64,000 bases of DNA from Artemisia argyi (taxonomy: Eukaryota > Streptophyta > Magnoliopsida > Asterales > Asteraceae). The stretch's first letter is position 1. Every line of letters begins with the position of its first letter. Shown here one piece after another: positions 1 through 12,156 of this stretch. The notes beneath the pieces are model-generated. The model was not told the origin of the DNA. It saw only the letters and a program-made list of their open reading frames with translations, and made no database searches. The position numbers and the translations under genes were made by a program. The DNA is taken from the NCBI GenBank assembly GCA_030686995.1, contig CM060680.1, positions 85,495,104 through 85,559,103 of the forward strand. Direction: 5' to 3'.

Positions 1-409
1 GTAGAACGGAAATCCTGGCAAAATGATAGTCGTGGGCGACTGTTTTATGCATGTCCTCTTTCAGTGGTAAATAATCATACGTTTGCTTAGTTATGTAAAT
101 AATTTGTTTGTTAAAAATACATTTCTTATTATTTTCTTAACATGTAACAGCCAGGTACAAAAGACTATGGGTGTCGATACTTCGCGTGGAAAGATGAATT
201 TGAAGCAGAGCACTTTAATCAACCCTCTTCTTCAACGCATTGCTCAAACTGCGTTGCAACAAAAAAATGAGAACAAGTTGTTGAAGGCAAGAATAAAGGC
301 GCTGAAAATGGAGTTAGAAATGGCAAGAAATCCTGAGGATCACGCTTGTCAGTCGGGTGCAAGGCTCCATGATCTTTTAAATGAATTGAATAAACTTCAT
401 ATGTCGTAA
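1..409 (+). pseudogene. GRF-type zinc-finger gene remnant (3' end, frameshifted)
   Basis: Bases 1-66 read in frame 1 as the middle of a GRF zinc finger, including GRLFYACP. A donor (gtaaat) follows at 67 and an acceptor lies at 150. Exon 2 in the same frame reads GTKDYGCRYFAWKDEFE, the second half of the finger with its C-x-x-F-x-W pattern, then stops at 268-270. The usual C-terminal coiled coil is present, but in frame 2 (LLKARIKALKMELEMAR, ending at 409). The two halves therefore need a frameshift at about 211-268. A downstream acceptor after 154 would keep the coiled coil in frame but lose the zinc finger. GRF fingers bind nucleic acid and often occur in plant genes associated with transposons. 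The upstream part lies outside the window. Confidence 0.6.
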
Positions 410-827
410 ATGTTGTTGTTTTTAAATAATATGTATAACGTTGTCGTTTAATTTAATAATAATAGTTGTTGTTGTAGTTATTTAATGTGCTATTATACAA
501 AACATTATACATATACAAAACATTATTATACATACATAATCCTTTTTACATACATAATCATTTTTATTTAAACAAAAACAAATACAAAAACAAAAACAAA
601 AACAAAACAAAAAAAAAAAAAAAAAAAAAAAAAAAATGCCGCCACCAAACGACAAAATAGGAAAAAAGTCAAAAAAAAAATATAAAACACAAGTACACCC
701 TACTCTTATATAGAGAGGGTTAATCTAACCGGTAGCCCCCGTTGCTATAACTCACCCCTATCTAAAATATCTCTTTCATCTCAGATGAAAATAGTTTCAC
801 TCAGATTCCCTAGTCTTTTGCTTAAGT
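410..827. other. Intergenic, poly-A tract
   Basis: AT-rich sequence with no coding signal. It holds short acaaaa repeats and a 28-base A run at 609-636. No promoter or RNA gene was recognised. Confidence 0.6.
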
Positions 828-871
828 TGCATTTACATACTTTTATTTAAAAGGATAATTTGTCGAACTTA

Positions 872-1700
872 GAGCACCCGCAGCGGGTTAAATTTGCAAA
901 AGTTTTTCCCTATCATAAAAAGCTTTTTAGAAATGTTTTTTGCATTGCATCAATAACTTTTTGAAAAGAGAAATGATGCATAGACCTAAAAATGGATCTA
1001 ATTGTAGACTTAAAAATATGTTGCTCGATTTTGATGAATTGTAAGATAAATGGGTCTCTATCTGCAGCCATCAGGATGATGCCACGTGTCTTTAGATCTA
1101 CAATTATGTCTACTTTTAGATCTATGTATCATTTCTCTTTTGAAAAGCTTTATATAAAGACTTGACAATATTCAAGTCTTTCTCAAAAACTTTAGTTAAT
1201 AAATATAGTATGCATTAAATGCTTCACGTCATTCAAGACTTGGAGCATTGTGGATACTCTTAGAATATCTACAATGCATCAAATCTTTAATACTTGATGC
1301 ATTTAATGTATAAGACATTTAATGGCCAAAGCTTACAATGCATCAATTCTTTAAAACTTGATACATTTAATGGCCAAAGCTTTGTGGAAAGACTTGAGCT
1401 TTACCAAGTCTTTATAAAAAGGTTTTTCAAAAAGCTTTGATTGCAATACATAAAAACCTTTTCAAAAACTTTTTAGAATGGGATCACAAAATTTTTACAA
1501 AAAAATTTTCACACAATAACATAGAATAGTTATTTGTGGATGAAAATTAGAAAAATAATTTTAAACTAAAGAGAATGCCATTATGTAGATGATAAGTCAG
1601 TATGTAGATTTTTTTTTTTTTTTTTTAATTTTTGTGAGTTTAACTTTTTTATTTTAGAATAGTGAAAAGCTTTGAACTACTTAACCTATTTTGAATGCTC
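872..1700. mobile_element. Non-autonomous DNA transposon with degenerate TIRs
   Basis: The ends are GAGCACCC at 872 and, inverted, GAGCATTC at 1700. Similarity continues inwards for about 45 bp (GGTTAA, then CAAAAG/CAAAGC, then CTAT). The flanks are TA on both sides. The paralogous empty site near 1940 reads through at that TA. There is no coding capacity. The superfamily is unclear; a TA duplication fits Tc1/mariner-like elements, while a TTA target would fit PIF/Harbinger. It contains the nested element at 968-1137. Confidence 0.55.
968..1137. mobile_element. 170-bp MULE-type MITE with 9-bp TSD
   Basis: A perfect 9-bp direct repeat TTTTGAAAA flanks it (959-967 and 1138-1146). The ends are inverted repeats beginning GAGAAATGAT and stay about 80% alike for some 55 bp. 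A 9-bp duplication with long inverted ends is the Mutator pattern. It is nested in the 872-1700 element. The TSD is itself nearly palindromic, which slightly weakens the evidence. Confidence 0.65.
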
Positions 1701-2146
1701 TAAAAGAGAGTGAGGCCGTATAACTTGTAACTCGTGAGCTTAAACTTTAGATCATCACACGTAATCAGACTAATTTACATTTAAGTAAGGTTATGAACGA
1801 GATTACACAAACTCAACTGAATAATCTGAGCTTAAAGATTCGATCTTGCCTCGAGGAGAATTTAAGAGTCGACCGAGTCACAAATATGATTTAAAAGTAA
1901 TTGCATTTACATACTTTTATTTGAAAGGAATTGTCGAACTTAAAGAGCATGAGGCCGTGTAAATTGTAACTCGTGAGCTTAAACTTTACATCATCACATG
2001 TAATAAGAATTTGTAGTTTAACTTACATTAAGTAATGCTATGAACGAGATGGCACAAGCTCAACTGAATAATCTGAGCTTAAAGATTCGATCTCGCCCCG
2101 AGGACAATATGAGAACCGAGCGAGTCATAAATATGATTTAGAAGTA

Positions 2147-3314
2147 TGTTTGATAATGTAAGATTGATTTAAACTCAGATCATCTTTAATAGTACAATAA
2201 TGAAAATCATTCATTTCAAAGAGTAATTGCAAGATGTATATTTGAAAAAACAATATCGAACAAATAGAATAGCTTGATGTCAAAATAAAGACTTGATCAT
2301 TAAACAAAAGTTAAAATTAAAGCCAATTTTGGTCGATGTTAGAGTTTTGTTCTACTTTCGGGCTTAAGTATAAAATAACGTTATATTATGATTGATTAAT
2401 GAAGTTCACAACAAAGTTTAAAACTTATATATAAAAAATATGCTAATTTTAAATTAAATTTTATTGACTAAAACCGTAGTTTTCATAGTTTTTAGTAAAT
2501 TTATAAACTTAACAAATGTACTAATTTTCTTTTAATTCTTTGTTATTAATATTATTATCATTGTCATTATTATTTTTCTTTTTTATTATAAATAAAAAGA
2601 TCATACTACTATAATCACGTACGGGGTATAAATAAACTCAAGAGTGGGGGGTATTGAGATATGATTTTTTTTAAGCCGAGATTTTATAAAACGACTCCGA
2701 TAAAGAGATTAGGGCAAAGAACTATAGCTGAGCAAAATCACCTGAAATCGACTTGAACCGACAAACAGACCAAAATTGGGCCGAGCCGAACCGAACTGGC
2801 CTTATTCGGTTCGGTTTTCGCTTTTCTTTAATTGTTTTGGTTTTACTCGGTTCGGTTTTGGTTTGGTTCGAATCAAAACACACTTATTCGGTTTGGTTTC
2901 GATAGCTTTTACTTGATTCGGTTCTCGGTTCACGTTTTATCCGTGGATGCAGCTTCTTTTCTCTTAAATCTTTATGGTGTAATAATGTTTTATAGCCACG
3001 TTTATAAAGCGCTTAGGCCTCTAGAGAATTTTGCTGCCGTGGAAGATTGCTAGTAATTCAAGGGTGTATGCCCTTTCAACATATCACGTTATTTCATCTT
3101 CATTTATAGAAGGCAATTTGGTATTTCAGGGTTAAAAGATTCTCTTGTATTCAAAGAACATGGTAGCACATTCTTCATTTTTTGCTCGCTAATCATCAAC
3201 ACCCTTCTCCTCCTCACGGTGAATGGGTTCTAGCTTATGGGAACAAATGTCCTTATCCAAAGTCGAGTTTTTGTTTAATGCTTCATCTCTTAATCAGTAG
3301 TCATAGGTAGTAAT
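2147..3314. other. Intergenic, with degenerate CGGTTCGG-type repeat
   Basis: No gene recognised. About 2755-2945 is a degenerate repeat built on cggttcggtttt and its complement, a common plant low-complexity sequence. A short open stretch ends at 3053, with no family match that I can see. Confidence 0.5.
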
Positions 3315-3322
3315 CAGTTGTA

Positions 3323-3723
3323 CAGGGGCGGAACTACACGTTGTTTAGGGGGTGGCGGTGCCTTCCATGCTTCGTAAAAAAATATCAATTTTTTGTGTAA
3401 AAAAATTTCATTTAGGACCAGTTTATTAAAGTGCCCCCATCACAAAATTAAATTGCCAAACCTTAAAGTCAAACAATGTAAAAACCTTAACACTACGTTC
3501 TCAAGTTTGATTTTTGAAAAAAAAAAAGAAAAAAAAAAGTAAATAATGTAAAGAAGTAAGAAAAGTGGTGGGTCCTCAACTTTCATCCCACTTATAGATG
3601 AAAAGTTAATGAGTAAAAATACAAAGACTTTCATCCTGTTCTTCTTCACTCCACTTTCTTTCCTTCATTGAAAAAAACTCAAGAAGTCAAGAACACAACA
3701 TTATTTTGTTTCACTCCCTTTCA

Positions 3724-3758
<35 letters not shown>

Positions 3759-3925
3759 TGCGAACATAGTGTAGATCTCTATCTTAATCTTAAAAAAAAA
3801 TCAGTTTTTAGTGTTAAAAAAAATTTATGACCTTTTTATTAAAGTGCATCACGAATTTTATTAAAAAAAATAAATAAATAAATAAAAATTGCCTCCTATC
3901 CTTTATGATCCTGGGTTCGCCACTG
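3323..3925. mobile_element. hAT-type non-autonomous element, about 603 bp
   Basis: The left end is CAGGGGCGGAAC at 3323. The right end, inverted, is CAGTGGCGAACC at 3925. The flanking 8-mers are cagttgta (3315-3322) and ctgttgta (3926-3933), a 7/8 match. An 8-bp TSD with CAG ends is typical of hAT. It holds a 30-base A run at 3727-3756 and no transposase. A relative lies at 35805-36078. Confidence 0.7.
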
Positions 3926-4482
3926 CTGTTGTATATCGCTGCTGTTGTATATCGGTCTGTTGAGATCTCTCGTCTCATGGTGTTGTCATTTATCTAGGAT
4001 CCTGTCTCTCTTGTTGTAGTAATTTTTTTCTTCAACATTATTAAAGTTCAATGATATTTTATGCAAAAAAAGAAATAATAAATAAATAAATAAAAGTATT
4101 AACCCTAACCAAGTGAATTTTTATTATAATTATTTTTTAAAAGTTGAATGCAAAACAAAAGAGAAATAATTTGCACACTTCTAATAGATGACAAAAGTTC
4201 GGTATAGATCCAAAATTTATCATAGAACCGGATATGTGATCTTGTCCATCCATCTCAATTACGATCTACGGTTATGATAAATTGCTTTGTTATTTCTTTT
4301 TCTTTTCTCAATTAATGAAAGGGTAACGTGGTCAATTCCCTTCCACATATTTCATCTTCTTAATTACCATCTACGCATTTCACCTCTCACATATTTCATC
4401 TTCTCTCACACTCACCAAATACTCATTAACTCCATCTCAAAACCCTAATTTGTGCCCTAATTTCTGTTCTCATTTATGAATA

Positions 4483-4574
4483 ATGGATGTTCGAGACGAA
4501 ATATCACGAGATAAGCGTAAATTGAAGGTCGAATCATCATCTGTTCGTGCTGATGATACTGTTGTTGTTGCTGG
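4483..4574 (+). pseudogene. Putative first exon of the MULE Ulp1-like gene
   Basis: It opens with ATG at 4483 and reads MDVRDEISRDKRKLKVESSS and on to VVVAG, then meets a possible donor (gtattt). It is basic and hydrophilic, like the start of the low-complexity protein that resumes at about 14.37 kb. Its position at the left end of the element and matching strand support the link. No clean acceptor was found at the far side, so the join is inference. Confidence 0.4.
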
Positions 4575-4925
4575 TATTTTTTTATTTTTATTTCCTATTA
4601 AATTCATTAAACATTGAATATAATGATCTTCTTAGTAGTTTGTAGTTGTTGATGCTGTTATTGATGCTTAAAGTAATTTTTAGTTGTTTTTTAGTCTTTA
4701 GTTTTAGTTGATTTAGTTGTTATTGATGTTGTTTTAGTTGATTTAGTTGTTATTCATGCTGTTAATTTTTTGATGAAAATCACATATGATTCATATTAGA
4801 TATAGATAGCCGTGAACTAGGATTTGAATGGTGGATTTGGGTCTTGATTGTGGTAGTTGTTGATGGTGTTGTAGCTGAGAAAAGGGACGCAAGGTCCGTT
4901 TGGTTTGCTGTAGTGACGAGGGTAA

Positions 4926-5060
4926 GCCGAGACCATTAGGGTCTCGGCAATGGGATGTCGTAGTTGTGGTTATTGTCGAGTGCTATTGTTCTTGATGTGG
5001 ATATTGTTGTTGTGCATTAGCTGCCGAGATAGAGTGAGCCGAGACCACTAGGGTCTCGGC
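4926..5060. repeat. Two identical 9-bp-arm hairpins
   Basis: GCCGAGACC and GGTCTCGGC flank 5-base loops at 4926-4948 (loop attag) and 5038-5060 (loop actag). They lie 112 bp apart between the putative Ulp1 exon and the calreticulin fragment. Function unknown. Confidence 0.7.
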
Positions 5061-5248
5061 CATGTAGTTGCTAAACATGGTGTTATGTGTCCGTGTTTTA
5101 GTTAAGTTTGTTTAGTAATTAGTTTCATTATTTCAGCTTATTTCAGCCTTAGTAAGCTTAATATGTTTAGGGATTTTCAGTAAACTTAAAACAACTTTAA
5201 GCTATGAGCAATACAAACATGAGAAATTATTTATGATAGTTTGGAAGA

Positions 5249-5480
5249 AGGGTCTGTACTAAATAACCTGTATGGGGTATCACCACCAAATTTCGTTTGG
5301 TCAACATCACCGCTAAGTAATTTCATGTATCCACCACCACAATAAAGCTTCTGCTCATGCATGACAGAAATTTGGAAGACGAGTGTTTTATCCTTGTTGC
5401 TGAATTCAGGGTACTCAGCTGAAATAGCATAAAATCTGTAGTTTTCATCTGGATACCTATTATTCATAACAGGAACAAAG
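5249..5480 (-). pseudogene. Captured calreticulin fragment, downstream exon
   Basis: The minus strand reads [18 protein letters not shown], then [20 protein letters not shown], then FGGDTPY. This is the highly conserved N-domain of calreticulin, an ER calcium-binding lectin chaperone. It ends at TACAG|gtta, a plausible authentic donor, and begins after an aataatag acceptor, so genomic rather than cDNA sequence was copied. A small deletion breaks the frame just after the acceptor. The preceding exon lies at 13570-13680, on the other side of the retrotransposon. It encodes no complete protein. Confidence 0.85.
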
Positions 5481-5567
5481 TTTGTCAACGACTTACATCC
5501 ATACAAATATTCTTGATGTAGAAGCATTTACAATCTCTGTAAAAAAGCGAATGGATAATGTGTTACC

Positions 5568-6991
5568 TGATGAGGCGAAAAATGAACCGTTTTTAGGGGG
5601 TCATTTTAGCCCGGATTCGAATTTATTTGATCAAATATTGCCCTAAATCGTTCCTTTGTCATTTTAGGTACTTTTGGAGTGAATTCTGGAAAAGGAAGCA
5701 TTTTGGACGTTTTTGACGCATAAAACTGAAGAAAACGGCAAAGTCTTAATTTTCCTTGCTGGGAACAGTACCTGACGGCGTCAAGAGTCTTCATGTGACG
5801 GCATCAAGAGTAAAACAAGAGTTAGAAGTGGTGACGGTCCAGAGAAAACGTGACGGCGTCACGTATGGCCGCCATGGTTCAAGATACGGTGACGGCCCAG
5901 AGTAATATTACACATGACGGCGTCAAATCTGGATCTAGGCAATCCGATCTCATTATGGGCGGCAAGTTGACGGCGTCAGAAATTCCTTCTTGACTCCGTC
6001 ACCCTGTAAAATCTATATACAGTTTTGCAATTTTCATTTATTAGCAGAGGAACAAGTAGGGTGTAACTTTGGAGAAACCCTAGCATGAATTTTACTGCTC
6101 TTTCAAGGGTTTTTACCCTTTGAAACCTTTCATGTTCAATTGAGATAAGTACTCTTTCAATTCAACCAATATGTCTATGTGTTGTTTGAATATATCTTAC
6201 GCTTATCTTGAATTTAACATGCTAGGCTAGATCTCTTGTGTATTTGCTTAGATGTAGTGAAACCTAGATGTTGATTATGGGTTGATTGTTTGTTTATAGT
6301 TGTTATGGATGAATGATTTCGATGTTAGGCTTAAGAAAACTGGCAGACTTCCATAGGTGACATGCTTGAACGTCTTAAGAAACATGAACCAATGCGTACT
6401 AGGTTATTATGGTTGTATTTAATGCATGAGCGAATTCTAATTATCCCATGTTAGGAGCTTCTTAGCAGGCTTGACATAGGAGTGGAGTAGGAGCTTATAG
6501 AGTTGGGGAAGTACGTATGCCACCCCACGAATGGTATTAAGGAATATAACCCGTCATCCATGCAATTGTAACAAACTATCAACCTGTAAAAGATATCTAG
6601 GGAGTAATGAAACCTAAGTAAACACAACTCTCCCCATTATTGTTCACACCACTAGTTTAATTAGATTTATTTTCATTTCTGTTATTTTATTTTGATTGCA
6701 TCTTTAGTTATTAGGTTAGTTGATTAGCAACTAATTTCGCCCACTCTTCCAAAAACCGAGATTTTTAATTGCTTTTACAAAAACATAAAAATACAAAAAG
6801 AATCATCCCTCACCTCTAGACCTAGTTTTTAGGCTTTCTAATCCTAGCGACACTATTCCTGAGTTGAACGATCAATCCCCCGGTACTTGTCACTATACTA
6901 TACTAGAACAATCAGGTACAATGCCTGGTGGGGGTTGTAAGCTTCTCGAGATCCCTCGAGAGGTAAAGCCTGGTGTGATTCCCACGTATCA
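5568..6991 (+). repeat. 5' LTR of element 1 (1424 bp)
   Basis: Starts TGATGAGGCG and ends CCACGTATCA. U3 carries an array of TGACGGCGTCA-like 11-mers (about 5773-6003), then a TATA-like ctatata near 6012. It is 16 bp longer than the 3' LTR. Confidence 0.9.
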
Positions 6992-6997
6992 AGTTTT

Positions 6998-7015
6998 TGG
7001 CGCCGCAGCCCGGGG
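6998..7015 (+). promoter_or_regulatory. Primer binding site of element 1
   Basis: TGGCGCCGCAGCCCGGGG lies six bases after the LTR end. The TGGCGCCG start matches Athila/Tat-type primer sites. The tRNA was not assigned. Confidence 0.75.
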
Positions 7016-7161
7016 AATAGTTATTGTCTAGGTTAGGATTTCTTTTTATTAGATCTACTTGCTAGATTCCTTTCTAGTAAGATTTTATTTTTATTTTTAG
7101 GTTCTCTTTAGTCTATCTTATTTCTTCGTGTCTTTGTTTGTAACCTTTACCATCCGACATC

Positions 7162-9715
7162 ATGGAAGGTGGTAACATCTTTGAACCCATCAACCCACCA
7201 CAACAAAACCACCCACAAAACCCACCACCAGCAAACCAACCTCTTAGGCCCCGAACCCTAGGAGAGTATTCCCGTCCTAGCCACCAAGGCTATCAAAACA
7301 CTATTGAGTTAACCCAAGGAGCCAATGTGTCCCCCTTGCGATCCGACACCATCCGGTTGGTGCAAAGCGGATGTGCATTCCATGGACTTCGTTCCGAAGA
7401 TCCTAATCTACATCTCAAGGACTTCCTTAAAATTGTAGATTCTATAGACCTTGATGTTACAACTAGAGAGTCAACCCGATTACGCCTATTCCAATTCTCT
7501 CTACGTGATCAAGCTAGTCAATGGCTTGAACGTCTACCCGCGGGATCCATCACCTCATGGAATGATCTCACCACTCGTTTCCTTGCTCAATTTTTCCCAC
7601 CGGGGAGAACTACCAAGCTTTAGAAATGATATCTTGATGTTCCAACAACGTCAAGGTAAAACTCTATATGAAGCATGGACTCGTTTCAAGGACTTACTCC
7701 AAACAGTCCCTCATCATGGCATTGATCTTTGGCTCCAAGTCCAAATCTTCTATGACCATATCGATCTCTCCACAAGGCGAACCATTAACCAATCGGCCGG
7801 TGGTAAGCTACGTGATCTAAGTGCGGAAGAATCATGGGAACTCATAGAAGATCTTGCTCTCTATGACAACGAAAGTTGGAATTATCCCCGTGATTTGAAC
7901 AAAACGGTCAAGGCAATATCTTTGCCTTCGAATAATTCTAGCACTCCCGACCGTAGGATCATGGAACTTGAGGGCCAAGTCAAGTTTCTCATGAAATCCT
8001 ACGAAGCTCCTAAGCCTTCAAGCCAAGTGAACAAAATCACTTCTTCATGCGAATTATGTAGTGGTCCCCATGACACTCGTGATTGCGTGGAACTTCCCGG
8101 AACAGCTTTTGCGGACTACACTTCCTCGCGTACCGACGAAGCAGGAGACAAGTGGTACACTTTCAAACTCAAGCCAAACCCTTACGGTGATTCCTACAAC
8201 CCTTCTTGGAAAAATCACCCGAACCTTAGGTGGAAACAAAACCAAAACAATTCTTCCAATCCGCCTAATCGTTACCAACCAAACGGTCCACCCTCCAACC
8301 ATACTTTCAACAACAATCCTTCCAACAACTATGGTAGTACCAACAATCTTGAAGGGTTGATGTCCAAGTTTATGGCATCTCAAGAAGCTTGCATATCTAA
8401 GTTTGAAGCCGATTTCAAACAAAAGAAAAACGAGATGACCACCAAAATTGACACATTGTTGAAAGTTCTCAATGACCGAGAAATGGGAGCACTCCCAAGC
8501 GACACGGTCAAGAACCCGAAACTAAACGTTAATTCCATATCATCGGTTTCGTCACCCACTTCTTGTCCGCAATACTACTCGGTTAAATCAATGAGCACGT
8601 GTTTCAAGCAAAACCAAATTCTTCAAAAGGGCCAATCGAATGAAACACCCAATATCAAACTGGTCAATAATAAAGTTGAAACACTTCCTACACAAGACCT
8701 TGACGATGAATTCAAGGAGCTCCACCTTGAATGCCCCGTCATTGATGTCTTAGCCCGTGCTCCCTACTATAGTGCCCTCCTAGAAAAATATGAGAAGTTT
8801 AAATTGGGTAAAAATGAGACCGCCTTTGTTCAAAACAAGTTGCCTAAGAAGCTTGATGATCCGGGTATATTTGTTTTGCCTTGTAAGATAGGAAAATCCG
8901 AAGCTTTCGACACACTAGCCGATTTAGGATCAAGACTCAACTTGATTCCCTTATCCCTTTTCACCACTCTTAAGCTAGGAAAGTTAGAGGAGAAGGAGGT
9001 ACTAATTGGTCTAGCGGATGGGAGTATTGCCCACCCGGTTGGGATGATCAAGGATGTAGTTGTTCACGTAGGGAAGTTAACTATTTTAGCGGATTTTCAC
9101 GTCCTAGATATGGTTAGTGATACTACATGCCCATTGTTAGTATGAAGAGGATTTTTAGCAACCACTAGCGCCATGATAGATTGTAAGGAGTCTAAGATAG
9201 CGGTAGGTGAGGGCGATACTTGGTCGGTATATGATGTTAAGAAGCATAGCTACGATTGTGAGGACGAACCGACACCACATTGGGTAGAGATGAATAGGAG
9301 ACCATCTAGATATGGACCGTGGATAGAAAGAAACTTTATAGGACCTCAACGCCCATTCTACCTAGAAAAAGATTTCATCGATAAAACACATTCGGTGCAA
9401 CAACTCATAGCTAGAGATGAGGAGCTAGACCCTTTTGAGGACCCCCTAGTTTTTAGGAAAATGATTGAGTTCTTAGGTGTAATGCCTATTAACATAGAGA
9501 TGAACAAGTGGAAAAGATAGGGGGATAAGTGTAAATGGAGGCGGGACAAGCCACCTAAGGAGGGTGACGGATCATGGCATATGAAGATGATTTTATATGA
9601 TCCGGATGGAGAAAATTTTGAAAGGTCATACCGTACCAAGAAAACCGGTAGGAAGTTGAAACCCAAGTTTGATCCCAAAGATGTCCTCAATGAGGAACTC
9701 ACCCATATAACGTAA
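7162..9715 (+). pseudogene. Athila-type Gag with retropepsin-like domain, broken
   Basis: The reading frame starts at ATG 7162. The Gag capsid part contains RLRLFQFSLRDQASQWLERL, and the frame shifts near 7600-7625. The second part continues with YEAWTRFKDLLQTVPHHGI and a CCHC-like knuckle CELCSGPHDTRDC. An aspartic-protease-like segment follows, with DLGSRLNLIPLSLF where Athila proteins have DLGAS. A TGA at 9145 interrupts just before RGFLATTSAMID, which normally completes the protease fold. The frame then continues to about 9517, with a further stop before a basic tail ending near 9714. No polymerase follows. Confidence 0.8.
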
Positions 9716-12156
9716 TTGCCCATGACCTTGAGTCTAGCTACAAGACTCGTAAATAAAGAAAAGCGCTTCTTGGGAGGCAACTCATGTTTTGTGTGATTTT
9801 TATTTGTTTGATTGTTATTTGCTTCCGTATGCATGCTTTATTTTTATTGTTGGTAGATCATGTTTCAAAATAAAATTGTGAAAATGCTCTATTTTGTCGT
9901 TTGACTTCATCTTAACTTCATACAAAGGTATTTCACAAAAGATAAGTGTAAGGGGAAACCCTAAATTTTTTTCTAAGAACGAAATTGATCATGATTCTCC
10001 GCAATATTAAATGGAAATGTGTATTAGTATTTGTTAGAGTCAAATGCTTGTATCGAGTCATAATGATATTTTGCAGGATTTTCCAGTAAGTAGGACATAA
10101 GTTTTTCCAGAAACTTTCCGGAAACTTAACGTAAAGATTTCTGCAGGTCACTTCTGACGACGTCATGAGTTAACTCCTGACGGCGTCATGTGTAAAATTA
10201 TGGAAATTTTGCTAGTTTTGTTTTTCTAACGGAGTCTTAAAGTTTTTGTTAATTCTTTAGTTTTATAAACTCCAGGAAATTTGCAAACATTCATTCCACA
10301 AGAATTATATCTTAATTTGTTTTCTAGGACTTGTTAGTATATGTAGATTGCCGTCGATTTTACGCGAGGTTGCCTTGTTTGTTTTCTCAGGTTTAACAGG
10401 TTATATATGACAAGAAGATGATTTATTTTTCTGGAAGGGAAACTTTGATTGTTCATTTTCTTGGAGGAAGATCTAACCTTGTTACCGCACTATCCACACC
10501 GAACGAATCAGGGGAGTATTTGTTTTCATTCTTTTACCTGTTTAACTTTTACATTCTTTAATTGAACATTGGGGACAATGTTCATCCTAAGTGTAAGGGA
10601 GGGTAAATGATGATACCTTATATGATACAATTGCATTTGAATTTGTTTGTTTGATGGTAGGTGCGTTATAAAACTATGAGAAATACTTGTTAGTGTAATT
10701 TTAGCGCCAAATTTAAATTTTTTTACAACATTTAGGAGTGAAACTTTAGCCTTAGCAAGCGTCTCATGGATAGGAGTCGTATGACTAGCACGAAACCGTA
10801 CCATTCAGAAAAATTTTCCACCCAAATATGTGAGGTTCGCCTTTAGATTTGATAGGAAAAGCATTCACTATTAGTGCTTATGAGTGTACCGGTAGCATTT
10901 AGATTCTAGAACTTGCGTTAGTGATGCATCCCGAGACCGCTAGTGAGACTACATTCGTGTAGTAGGATTTACTACATGATAAGAGGCATTAGGATCACCC
11001 TTGTGTTAAACCCGTATCATAATTACTTGACCATTTAAGTCATATTACTTGGCTATTTAAGTCAACTAATTTTTCCCACACCATTAGCGTTGTACTCATT
11101 TTTAGTACACGAAACCCCTAGTACACCCCTCCTAGCCTATCTTTTCGTTTCTAACTTTAAGCATCTTACTTAAAGGAATAATTTGTTACAATCCACTTAA
11201 ATGTACACCCAAATCGCCTTAGCCTTCCGTGTATGCACTCATCTTTAGTGCATTATTGTTATTTGTTTAAACCCTTAGTTAATTATCTAATTGATTACAT
11301 GGTTGCTAAGTCGAGTCATATCATGTACATATTATTTTGGGACGATTGGGACTCATGGGTAAACTACTTATGTTATAGAGTAACGGGGAAGAACATCTTA
11401 TATTATCCCCATATGTGCATTAATTTTAAAAGTACTCCGAGTGTTTTGATTATCTTGATTCGAGTCATTAAATTAGTTTATTGTAAAGTATGTAAAAATT
11501 CAAGTGTAAGGGGAATGTTCATTCCCTATGATGTATTATTTTGGATGGTAGGGTAAGAGTGTATGCAAAAAAAAAGAAAAAAAATAGAAAAAGAAAAGAG
11601 AAAAAACATACGGACTACCATCCCGTTTCATTCCATGTTTATTTTATGTTTTTGTTATTTTTGAGTTATTAGCTTAAGTCGAGTCTAGTCTTGGCTTAGC
11701 AACGCCATATTGTACATGTAATTAACCAAGATGATTAACTCGCCACCAGTAAAGATTGCCTTTATCCAACAAAACCGTGTATTCCATATCCCTACACCTA
11801 ACGTTATAACCCTTTGAAAAACCTCTTTGATTGTTTATCCTAGGTGCTTACGCCATGTGGTGGAGGTTTGATCCTTTCCCAAACCTATGGTAATCTATTT
11901 TGTTATGACACGTAGTGAGAGATGTTTCCCATCTCCATATTGTGATATATACTTTATTACACCGAGAGATATGAGTATCTAAACACTATTTGTGAGGTGC
12001 TAGTGTATGACCTCCGTGCTTGTCTTTGGTCTTTAGTGGAAAGATTATTTGTTGTAGTTACTTTTATATTAGTGTTAAATGACCCCAAACTTGTATTTTG
12101 ATTAGAATAAAAGCGCATTTGCTTAAGGACAAGCAAATCTCAAGTGTAAGGGTATT
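9716..12156 (+). other. Non-coding 3' region of element 1 with repeated PPT-like motifs
   Basis: About 2.4 kb without coding signal, yet closely matched by the 3' region of element 2 (about 45.7-48.17 kb). It holds four copies of AAGTGTAAGGG (about 9944, 10589, 11502, 12142). Two follow short hairpins: GAACATTG/CAATGTTC at 10564-10583, and GCTT/AAGC at 12121-12134. The last copy directly precedes the 3' LTR and is the likely polypurine tract. Confidence 0.7.

Larger units (their letters stand above)
828..2146. repeat. Tandem duplication, unit about 242 bp, one copy interrupted
   Basis: Copy 2 (about 1902-2146) repeats copy 1, which is 828-871 joined to about 1703-1901. Shared segments include acatacttttattt, gtaactcgtgagcttaaac, and the stretch around taatctgagcttaaag. 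Copy 1 is split by the element at 872-1700. Copy 2 shows the empty site, which fixes the insertion point. Confidence 0.7.

Noticed and set aside
2832..3053. Small plus-strand frame after the CGGTTCGG repeat
   Set aside because: The first half is translated low-complexity repeat; the end (RPLENFAAVEDC) matches no family I know.
8054..8422. Open frames overlapping gag of element 1 on both strands
   Set aside because: Shadows of the Gag frame, which alone has family motifs.
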